In this document: in pieces, positions 22,801 through 33,700 of the stretch
Position numbering within the stretch: position 1 is the stretch's first letter
Layout of the letters: every line of letters begins with the position of its first letter
NCBI RefSeq assembly: GCF_001949145.1
Contig: NW_019091590.1
Span: 323,668 to 384,806, forward strand
DNA: 61,139 nt
Origin: Acanthaster planci
Lineage: Eukaryota > Echinodermata > Asteroidea > Valvatida > Acanthasteridae
Direction of reading: 5' to 3'
Notes under the pieces: model-generated
Told to the model about the DNA's origin: nothing
The model's database searches: none
Seen by the model: the letters and a program-made list of their open reading frames with translations, nothing else
Program-made: the position numbers and the translations under genes

Positions 22801-23516
22801 ACTTATTACCATTTTTCCTACCCTCCTCCTTCAAAATAATCATACTACCATTCAAACAAAACTTTATCTGAAAATGTAAAAATTGGTCTCCACCTTTATA
22901 ACATTTTTAGGACTCCAAATAATTGTTCTTGTAAAAGGAGATGGGACAAAAGACAAAGTTTGTCTCTACATTTTCAGCGACTATTTTCATGAATTAACAG
23001 CTAAGCCCAAGAGGCTCAAGACATTTCTGGCTATTATCGGTGTTACACCATTGTGCAATTTTCACATGAAGAGATTAAAAAAAAACACCTGCAAATTTAA
23101 AACAGTTTAAAACATCAAGCTTTGGACTACAGAAGCAATGCCCTACCTGAATTGGCGGACCGCTCTTCTTTGGACGCCTGCTCAGCTGCCCTCACCAGGT
23201 GACTGATGGTGCTTCGTAGGGCATTACCCCGAAAACCCACCTTCTTCTTACTCAATGCTCTGTCGGCTGTCCCAACCTCCATCCCTGCTGAAGGGAGTGC
23301 ATCGGAAGTGCTCGGATCGGCTGCATCGCCTGCTTCATTGTTCAGGTTGGCACAGGTACTGCCTGTCTCAGGGGTCGGTCCAGACGGGTTTGGGGAGCTA
23401 GTGCCGATTATTTCTACAGCTGCGTGCACGTCCATAAAATGGTCAGCAATCTCCTGTTTTGACGAAGCGGTAAACTGGCACAGCTTACATCGCAACTGAA
23501 CTTCTTGGCTCGCCAT
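19895..23516 (-). CDS. Multi-C2H2 zinc-finger protein, ~898 aa
   Basis: Three exons are modelled: 23516-23147, 22686-21106 and 20640-19895, both introns phase 1. The sum is 2697 nt. ATG is chosen at 23516 because GTGAAG just upstream is not a start. Residues ~8-31 form an N-terminal finger (RCKLCQ...H). A Ser/Pro/Thr-rich linker and a Lys/Arg-rich, NLS-like region (KPGPAGAKAGG, SRRTKQ) follow. The middle exon then carries ten or more fingers with C-x2-C ... H-x3-5-H spacing, in two blocks separated by an acidic linker (residues ~310-370). The finger beginning VKCSECDYRG is split by the second intron. The last finger has an unusual C-x-C spacing (FKCPCGW). The C-terminal ~200 residues are Gln/Ala/Ser-rich. 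The protein probably binds DNA in the nucleus. No KRAB, BTB or SCAN domain is seen, and no orthologue is assigned. Confidence 0.85.
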
Positions 23517-24531
23517 CTTCACTTGACTAATCTAATGGTCAGTATAAAGATCAAGAACAAAAACTTCCAATGAAATGAGAGCCAGAAACACTTAAGTCTC
23601 AGTATACAAACCAAATTTACACCAATCAGATCAATTCAGTAGTTTTGAGAATTCTTTACTCAAGAATGATTTTTTCTTAGACACAATTTTCTGCAACTTT
23701 ATAAAATTCTTTCATGTATGAAAATTATTTTAAATCTCTTTCAAATTATTTAGAGCATATTGCAAAATGGACTTTTTAAAAAACATTCAAACTGTCCATG
23801 TTTGCCTGAACAAGTGAGGATGCTCTTGCTGTGATGTCATCCATGGTAGCCATAGTTCACTGCATAGACTTTGCTTTTCTTTATAAACACAGACCAACCT
23901 TTTGCATGGATGGCCAAAATTTTCAAAACACTCAGTCTTGTTGGGAACAATTTGTGCTTCAAAATGCACATTTTGCAATATCAATATTTATTGGGAAGCA
24001 TACTGCTGCAGCGTAATACAAAACTGCCAACTATTTTTTATCTACATTTATTTGTATAAGATATTTGGACACTGAAGTCTTTCTTTAGGTTTTGTGCTAG
24101 CGACTAGCCATAGGTTTACTAACAATCTTGCCAACCAAAAACAGTGCTTGTGACATACACCTACTGTACCTGTAATAAAAGAAAGGTCTATAGGTTTTTC
24201 TGTTAAAATAGTGAACCAAGAATTGACACAATGAAAACACTTTCGAGAAAGGATTACAAACTGGCTTAAATTTAAAAGACAATTTAAGCGAGCAAACTCA
24301 GCAGTTTGTATGTGAATAAACCAATGTACCATCAAGGAATTCCTCCAGGGATAATATCCTCATATGAATACAGAAATGCTCATTAGCATTACAACCAAAA
24401 GGCTGCAAAAATGCAGGTTACAAACAATAAAACAATACTTGTAAATGAGGTAAACTGAGACACACAGGTGCTTTTCGGGGGTTTGTGTTTAAAAAATTGT
24501 ACTGCAGAGACCTTTCAATGAGAAGGCCTTC

Positions 24532-24568
24532 ACATACATGTACATGTAAATGTATACATGTACATGCA
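24532..24568. repeat. Clustered ACATGTACATGTA palindromic motifs
   Basis: Two copies of the self-complementary TACATGTACATG unit are separated by TAAATGTATA. Further single copies lie at 24822-24835 and 24892-24905. The motif is scattered through the whole window. Confidence 0.8.
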
Positions 24569-25817
24569 GGAGTGAACACAACAGAGTGATGGATGTAATA
24601 CATGATTCTAATAATTTATTCCAACTGAGGTTACAGATGTTTATCACCGCTGTTGCCTAATGACAATATTTACAAGCAAAGCTTGGACTATAATCTTGAG
24701 TAAATGGTAATAAAAAGGTTGTATTTAGCATTACACAGAAATGTAAGTGGTTTTAAATATGCGCACTGGTGCAGAAACTCAAGTTTTTTTCAGGAGTCTC
24801 AATTATTGCACATGCTGCTATTACATGTACATGTAACTGTAAGTCAACCAAACTGGCAGCTGCCATACAATTCATGCTTGTGCATGCGAGTTACATGTAC
24901 ATGTAAGTCTTCACATAAGACGTGTGTTTAGGATATTAATGATGGAAGCATGGATCATGGAGGAAGGAGTCTTTTCCTTCCTCCATTCATGGAGCTACTG
25001 TCGCCCCCATAGACGTGTATATTAGCCTAATTTCTAAACCAAGCATTTACGTCATTCCTAGCATAATAAGTACTTTCATAGTAATATAAGCCATCTCGTC
25101 AACAGGGCAAAAAGAACATGCATTGCTAGACTTGCGTGCATATGAGAATGAATGCATGATACCTGTAGCTTAGAAGTGCCAAAGTCTTTGGTAAGAATTC
25201 CATATATATGGACATCACTAATTTTTCCTTGGAGTGGTTTATTAGCAATCAGAATGCGACAACATGCCCTAAAAGGACAAATTTTTCAGGGCAACTATTG
25301 AGTATCGAAGTGAATACGTCACGCACACAATTAGTGTGTAAAGGGCATTAGCACGAGAACCAGCTCGTGAACCAACACGCGCGCGTGCTCCATTCGTTTG
25401 CACTGCATTTTCTAGTTCACGGTGATGTCACACTTCGGTACTCTATTGAAGCAATTACTTAGGAAACAGAATTTTTAAGACCGCTCTCATACTGTGCATG
25501 GGGTGTCAAGCGATGTGTGGATATCAAACTCTTTCCTGACATGCATGCTCAGCAATGCATACTTTTTTTTACCCTGTAAGCAAGGGGTGCTTATCAAGTA
25601 ATATGTGAACTAAATTTAGCTGACTCAAACAGGTACATGTAATGGGGAAGAGGTGTTCTAAAATTTCAATGAAAGTACCCTGGATGTTAATTGAAAAGTA
25701 ATGAAGACATCATCCAACCTGGTCCATTATTATTATTTGTTTGGCCATCGCACATATAGCAAACAATAGGAGGACATTACACTATAATAACAATCAACTA
25801 AAAGGATAGATAAGCCG

Positions 25818-25945
25818 GGAAAGAGTGGGGAGACAGGGCGGGCAGTGGAGTAGGAAAGAGGTGTAGCTGGGGGAGTGAGTGGGGAAAGGGAAGGAGTGGG
25901 TGGTGAAAAGGGGGGAGTGGGTGGGGAAAGGGGGTCAGGGTGTGG
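25818..25945 (+). repeat. G-rich, purine-biased low-complexity tract
   Basis: Repeated GGGGAAAGGG, GGAGTGGGTGGGG and AGTGGGTGG units form many runs of three or more G. The tract has clear potential for G-quadruplex formation on the + strand. Confidence 0.7.
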
Positions 25946-27004
25946 AGTTGGGGGTGTAAGGGTGGTAATGGGATGGAAGAAGGGGGAAGCGGAAGTACAC
26001 AAACTACATGAACATGTACAGTAAATCATGTACATGTAAGTCCACATAGCCATCATGACCATGGTGTAACCATGTGTTAATAATATCAAACCACCTTGGC
26101 CAATTTGCTTTAAAGTAATTGCAGAATACCCCGCCACTCTAAAAAACGGCCTGGAATAACTGGTTATGTGGGTACAAGGTGAAAATCCCTTGAGAAGAGT
26201 GTGACACTTTGACTGACCTGTACCTGGCTATTAGGCTGAGCGTGCGGGGTGTCAGGCTATTCTGCTATTGAGCTTCTAAATGTACTCCATGATCATGTAG
26301 GGCTAGGCTATAGGCCTAGTCCCTAGACCTACCCCTGAACTATGGGATTCGCCATCTGCTGAGCTCTCACGACAACAGGCCCTACACCTGTAGACAGTTG
26401 TGGCTAGGGGTACATGATAAGACGATCATGATTGTGTTACGCCCCAACTACACGTACAGCATCAGTCCCAACTATACGTTGGGCCCGTCCCAACTAGTGT
26501 GCTACAGTTGGGCCAGCCCAACTACAGCAGAGAGGTCCTTTGTGCATGATGCGCCCAGTATGTGCCAAAGTCACATTGTTTACAAATGTCATGCCATTGG
26601 TCACAGGGCAGATTAACAGATGAAGTGCCACATTTTAAATGAAATGTGTCAAGTGTGAGACACATGGTCATGCTCAGATATTTCCCACAGACATTGGTCA
26701 ACAACAGTTGGACCAACCAACAATAGATGGGCCACAGACACACACACTATTGGGGGTTGTGGGTGAAAGTCGGATCCCTGGACCCTGTCGGACCTTGCCG
26801 GATCATCCATGTAATCACATTACAAATTGATCAGGTTTGGGGATCCGGGTTGTGCAATTCTGTAGTCCCTTTCCTAAATCCAGTACACGGTTTTCCTACG
26901 CAGGATCAGGGAAGGTCTGACTAGCTCCTGGACATTATCAGTCAAGGTAGTGACTGGAATAATTAAGGATGTTTCTAACATGTCTAATAACATTAATTAT
27001 ACAA

Positions 27005-27168
27005 GGCGTACGAGTTGGTCGGCATACGAGTTGGTCGGCGTACAAGTTGGTCAGCGCACAAGTTGGTCGGCATACGAGTTGGTCGACGCACGAGTTGGCA
27101 AGTGTACGGCTTGACCAAACTGCACACGAGTTGGTCAATGTACGAGTTGGGTAGCGTACGAGTTGACC
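27005..27168. repeat. 16-bp minisatellite, about ten units
   Basis: The consensus is GGCGTACGAGTTGGTC, repeated head to tail. Nine units are 16 bp and one is 20 bp. Units vary mainly at G/A and T/C positions, so the array is diverged. The unit is not a multiple of three. Confidence 0.9.
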
Positions 27169-30100
27169 TGCTTTGGATGGGTCAACTGAAGGAGTAGGAC
27201 CCATAATGGCATGCATGGCTAGGCCTACATTGTTTTCTGCCCATGTTTTCCTTCCTGCACTGTGGCAATTTTATTTGGCACAGTTTTGACCTGCGGATGA
27301 ATTGAAGGCCTGAGGAATATCATTAATATCACACAAGCACTGAAGCAGACGTGCCGCAGGACTTGGCCTTAATAATTAATAGGCCTACGCCTACACATGA
27401 CACCCCAAAAGCCAAATCAAATGGAATCAAATGAAACTTACCATGCAGGATATCCTACCATTCTGCAGCACTTTCATAACTGAAATTCGCAAACGTTTCC
27501 CTTTTCCACAAGTCGACTCTGTCACTAATTTTATCTTGAAATTCTTTACGATAATGGAAACTACATGGAAGACCTTACCGAGTATTGAGGAAAGGAGAAA
27601 AGTTGTCTTCAGAACTCCGCAATTGGTGGAAAGAAATTAGCCTCCTCACAGACGCCCCACGAAATGACCGAGAGAGCACGTACAATGGTTGTTCCCTATA
27701 GCCTGGCATATGCACAGAGCACGCATTGAACAGTAAAGTGCGGGTACCAGCTTTGGTTAGCGTCACGCGACTGCTGGTGATGCGTTTGTGCACGGACGGT
27801 ATTGAAATAATTTATGCAAAAAAGCGCAACTTGCACGCACGCAGGGAACCAAAGTGCATGGTTTCGCCAATCACATTCAAATCTAAAAACAAAGAAAGTT
27901 GGTACAAGTGACATACAAAAGATAGGGTAAAGAGCTTGCTGAGCAATCAGTTGTCTTCACGGAAACTGTAACAGCAAACTACACAGCAAGCACATGTATG
28001 AGATTTCCAAATGAAGGGTCACTGGTCCTATTATCACAATGGAGGAATGTGTTTTATTCCTCCATGTTAACACAAACCAATTTGGTGGGACCGGAAAATG
28101 AATTTAATCTACTTGATCACATGCACTTGCTGCCAGAAAATGCAAGTACAGCTCGTACAGCCCGATTTTTTTTCATTTCTTTTCTCTAGTTAAGAAAATT
28201 CATGTCAAATTTTCATCCAAACAGAATTACTTATGGAAGGCTGGATGTACTTTTGTTGTTGGGGAAGGGGAGAGAAAAAAATGACAGACATTATTTCTGC
28301 CTTTCCTTTTAATCGGATAGAAAAATATGCAAGCAAAGTAAGATACCAACATTTATTACTTCATGTTTGCCAACTGCTTTACAAAAATATTAACAATGGC
28401 TACAATGAAGGACTGAAGCAAACTTAACAATGGCAATACTGTACCCAAGCTCATAATCAATTTTAAATCCCCTTACTTGAGACCAGGGGAAAGTGGCATC
28501 TGTGAATTTCAACATAACTACTGCCAGATATCTAGAGATTTTTGGATTCACATATTTTTTGTGCCTTCCGAACTTAAATGCACTGCTGCCTTGCTTCGCA
28601 CTTTATGGCATTGTGTAAATAACTGTGCCCCTGAATGGTTTGGAGTTTAGTACCCAAACGAACCTGCTGGGGAATCACTAGCCAGCAACAGGGTTGCAGT
28701 CAAGTGCTTTCAAAATACCCAATTCACTGCCAGACATTTCGATGATTCAGCTACTACAAGCACTCAGAAACTACTTTTTGAGTAACTGTGAGCCAAATTT
28801 GAATTAAAAAATATGTTCACATGAATTCAAAGTCAAAACTTGTCTTTCACTGATAGTCCATCTAATGACTTCTCTCAATGTTTCTAAGGCTGCGTTCACA
28901 ATGAACAGCTCAATACTGGGTAGCTAAAATGTTCTCAGAAAGTGCTTGACTGTAACACTAGCCAAATATCACATGATAGGTAGAAGGCTGTCACGTACTA
29001 CATATCAAGTTTGCCTCGTGCATGGTGCAGGTTATGAGTGATTGACCTATTAGGCTTGTAGTAGTTTCATAAATTTCTTTCTTTTCTTTTTTTTTACAGT
29101 AGCTTAATTAAATGTACACAAAATTTCCTCTTGCAGAGGTACAAACAATGAAATGGGAAATACGACTCACAGAAAAAGAAAAAATCTGAACCAAATGATT
29201 GGCATGGTGATATTCTCAGCTCCTGAAGTATCAATCTATCTAAACTTTAGACTGCAGAGAAACACGAGTTAAAACCAAAGGAGATGACCATGAAGATTAA
29301 AGTACAACTTCTAGACAAAGCATCCTGCCCTAGTGTACATTTCCAAATTATCTGTTCCCTATTTTATTTTGTATCTAGATTTTAGGTTCATTTTGCAGTC
29401 TTGCAGACATTATCTGCTCTTTATCTTCAATAGGAAAAAAAATGGAAAAAAAGGAAAAACGTGTTCCAATAGGAAGTTTGGTTTCAAAGCTTCGTAGAGC
29501 TTTGTAGGCCCATAGAGCAATATTAAATTAGAGCGCTAACTTCTCATTCTTCGTGCAGGGAAAATTTGAACCCATCCTGGACGCAGACATTTGAAATTGG
29601 ATAGAATATCAAATCAAGTACTCGAAATGCAGCACATATCGGGTACCACTTAAGTCGGATTTAAAAAGTCACGGCAAAATTATCTTCAGCGCATATGCAC
29701 ACGTTTGCATTGTTGTGCAGAGCAAAATGAAATGCTCATTTACTGTTTGTGCATCAGTTTTGTGCAGATCGGCTTGGTTGACATATCGCTTTAGAATACA
29801 GATGCAGATACGAAAAAAGCCTTACAAAAGCCATACAAAATTTTGAGGTTTCCATAGGTTTGTGCACAAACATGGATGCTCCTAGCAGGCATCACTTTGT
29901 ACATGAGCCAGCGCTCTAGGTTTTATATATAGCTCTAGGGTATGGCCTGAAGAGTTTTAGCAAAATACATGAAGTGACACTTTTTCCAACCACTTTCAAA
30001 AGAGTTGAAATGGAACATCCACCAGTCAACCACGAGTCATTTAGGTTCAAGGGGAAGCTTTTCAAATGTAATGTGACAAACGTATTCCTTCATCATTCAC

Positions 30101-30725
30101 TCCCTGATATTTTGTGATTTTTACTTGTGATAAACTTGTGCATGGACACGACTCGTTCAAATCCAGTAATTTACTATCTATTCGACACCCTTCACACCTT
30201 CAGAAGTATGACCAAGGAGTAGACAACAGACCAACAGCAAACTCTCGGTGGTGTCCAACTGGTGTCATGTTAAAATCATGTATCACCACTTCCCACCACC
30301 AGTAGTACAAGCGGAGGACTGGAAATCTTGCTCTGACGCTTTCTCAACTCCAGGCTTTCTCAACTCCAGAACCAGGGATGTCCACACTATTTGGACTTAT
30401 GGAGGTTTGTGTTGCTTCAGTTGTTGGCATCGCAGATGGTGGCTACTTTACGCCAGACTGCAAAACCAAAGAAGAAAGTGGCAATCTTAGGCTCCAAAAT
30501 TCAAGACAAAACAGATTCCTTAAAGATTCCAATGCCTCGGTTCGCAGGTTGGCCAACAAGGGTGAGCACTATAGCTTCAACTTTGTCCAACAGGACTTCG
30601 GTTGTAGTATCTTGTCTTTATATAAACTGTATTTTGGGCTGAAAATAATGATGTCCCTGGGACAAGTTCATTGCAGCATACCATCTGAAACTGGTTAAGG
30701 CATGATCCAAAAGGGGGGTCTGGAC

Positions 30726-33700
30726 TCAGAGGACAGATGACAACAGAGAAGCTGGTGTGTACCTGTCAACGAGTGCATCCCTCATCGAGGATGCAATATG
30801 GCTGGGCTGGGCATCGATCAGCTTGAAGACACTTTCAATCACAGACAGCTCAGTGCTTGTGGTGTCCAGACCGCAAAACGCACACCAGTCATTAACCACC
30901 ATTCCCCCACCCACCACATCACTACCCCGGTTTACTGTGCCAGCCTGCAGGAACACAGGGGTCAAAGAGGAATAAATTTCTGACCGTTCGATTGTCTGGA
31001 TGATACGTGGTTGAAATGAGTACTCAAATGCTTGATAATCAACCTAAAGTAGCAGTAAGCACTTCCATTTTTGTTTTGTTTTTCTTTTAATCTCCCAAGG
31101 CCGTCTCTACAATTTCCCGAACTAACTTTCTGCAAAGAGAGGGTACAACTTCTCATTAATGGGTGAGGTGGTTTGAAGGGGATCCCTGTGCTGGTAAAAC
31201 TGTTTTTTAATACATCAGGTTTTTAATGGTACACCAAAGGTCACATGAATTAATGAAAGCCTACAAGCAGTGGTAAGAAAAATGCCGTGAGGTGACAAAT
31301 TAAAAGGTTTGTTCCATACGAAGTTGAGTGGCATTGAACATAACATCCATCGCCTCATACAATTATTCTTTCTGTTACGCTTAACACGATGCCTGAATAA
31401 ATCCTGAATGAAATCCTCCCTGTATAAATCCCCAACACAGTCAGGAATTTCTTGTGAAATGCACAACGGAACCCAGAGAATGCAACTTCTACATTCATTG
31501 GGAAAATAACTGAATGTGTAATCAACAATCCCCATTCAAAATGCCTGGGGAATTATCAAAAAAAAAAAAAATAAATAAATAATAAATAAAATTCCCCATT
31601 CTCCCTAGGAAGGGCTCAAGCTGTGTCCTCCACTTCCATCAAATCAATGTGCACTTTGACACGGCACTACACAGCATGCACAAATTCTTTGGGAAATCGC
31701 ATGAATAATTGCCACTTAATTACTTTTTATTGATCTATTTCAGTGTATCCAACAGCACAGTCTTCCTTACAGGATGATTATGAGTGACAATGAAGAAGAC
31801 GATGATGAAACGTTCAGTTGTAGAGATGGAGGAAAACCCTAGATAAACATTCCATGAAAACCCACAGAATCAGGTAGGGACCAAAAACCAAAATCTACAT
31901 GCTGACCAAGGTGGGATTCGAACTCAGGCCACAGAAGTAGAAGGCGAACAAAGGGGCACCACGCCAACCTGACTTACCACCAGTGGAACTTGGAGAAGAG
32001 ATGACAGCTCATCCTGGTCCTCGATTTTGGTTTTGGGGTGCACCTACAGCAAGAAGGAAATATTGTGACGCCAAGTCAACCAAGTCAACCAATCTTTATG
32101 AAAATAGAAAACGACTACAAGTGAAAGAATTTTACAAAGCACTTTCTAGCCAAGAACTGAGCACTGCAGCTGGTTCCGAAGGGGCAATGCCAACAGACAC
32201 ACAATAGGAGCTCCATGGAAATGAAATGCTATGAGTGAAACCTATTAACTGATGAGGTTGGATGCTTCACTGTAAGAATTGCAGCAAAATTGAGCAATCC
32301 ATGTGTTTTACAAGTAAGCATTTTGAAAGTGACCGGCGGTATTGTCAGATGTTTGAGTTGTATTTCTGGACAAAGACCTGGCAATTTGAACCACAAATGT
32401 GCTTTTGAATTTGGGTTTGAATTTCTAATTCTGACATCTTTGCCAATGTCAATGGGAAAATCAAACACAAACAAAGAAACAGTTATTTATAAGCACAATC
32501 CATTTTTTCCACGGTACAGATTCTGTGATAAAAGACATTCTCACCGGCGCATTAACAAAGAGCATAAATGGACATGGAAATCAAGTGTTCTGGGTGACGT
32601 CTAAAACATCCTGGACGCAAAGAGAGTTAAGAGAAAAGGCCCCCTTCTTATGGAACAACCTGAACCACAATTGGGGGCTTATGTGTCTTGATGCCTACCA
32701 GGCCGCCCCTGTTACTGAATACGCAGTAACTGCCAACCAGGACATTTCCTGCAACTGTCTGTCGGAAGACTTCCACCTTCAATGTGTCTGCCAGGATCTC
32801 TTCTGTTTCCTAACAAAGGCAATGGGGGAAAACAACAAGACAACACTGAAACATCTTTTTATGACAAACTACACATGCATCTAGTAATTAATAAGTTTAC
32901 CCTTAATGGCTGAATCTCAGTACAGCACCACCATCAGTCAACTGCTAGGAAAAATTCACTTCAAACAGGGGAAGAGCACAAAGTTGCAGAAAAAGTGTAT
33001 CAATGAAAAATTAATTGCTCCTACCCTATAAACACAAAGCAAGGAGTTTCATTCTCCTGCCCTGGTGCAAAAAACCTTGTTGCATGTCTTGACTTCAAAG
33101 GTAAATACACGTCCGCGTACAAGTTTCTTTCATATAAGAGCATAACAACAGCTTTGACACAATGAAGGAAAAGCAACATAATAATTTTCTTACATTTTTT
33201 GAGGAATATAAAGGATTGTAGCACCATGTAAGCAAGTGGGGTTCTGAAAAGGTCCGGTGGACTCAATATTTCAGAGAATATACTCTGTCCATCAGGAGAA
33301 AAGACGGAGCACACTGTCCAAAATGATGACGCCAGCGATTCTCTTCAGAATCCCATTCAGTCACAAATGAGATTGCATGGTGCTGCTGCGGAACTTTTGT
33401 CTTCTTACTGTGTCTACTAGGCAAGCCCTCCAGCATGTGTGAAGTCCTACACAGGTGAAAATACTGGGCATATATGGGTCATTCCACGAAGTTCGGGCAC
33501 AGTTTGTGACGGCGTCCCTTGTTACATCAGTGAAAATAAACATTTTTTTTCCTTGTATGTGGATTCTAAATAGACATTGCTCTAAATCTTGCTAGGTTCT
33601 TGTAGTGGTGTGCTTCATCTTTGCGGAATAATAATGACTTAATCTGTTGCAATGTGAAAATAATGGGCAATAAAACTTATATATAATAAGGGACGCCGCC

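Larger units (their letters stand above)
23523..30725. other. Intergenic spacer between the zinc-finger gene and EIF6
   Basis: No exon was recognised. The 5' UTR and promoter of the zinc-finger gene should lie at its left end and the EIF6 3' UTR at its right end. It contains clustered ACATGTACATGTA motifs (24532-24568, 24822-24835, 24892-24905), a G-rich tract (25818-25945), spaced CCCAACTA boxes (26443-26525) and a 16-bp minisatellite (27005-27168). Confidence 0.6.

Noticed and set aside
27005-27168. Possible CRISPR array
   Set aside because: This is eukaryotic DNA, and units are directly adjacent 16-bp repeats without unique spacers, so it is a minisatellite.
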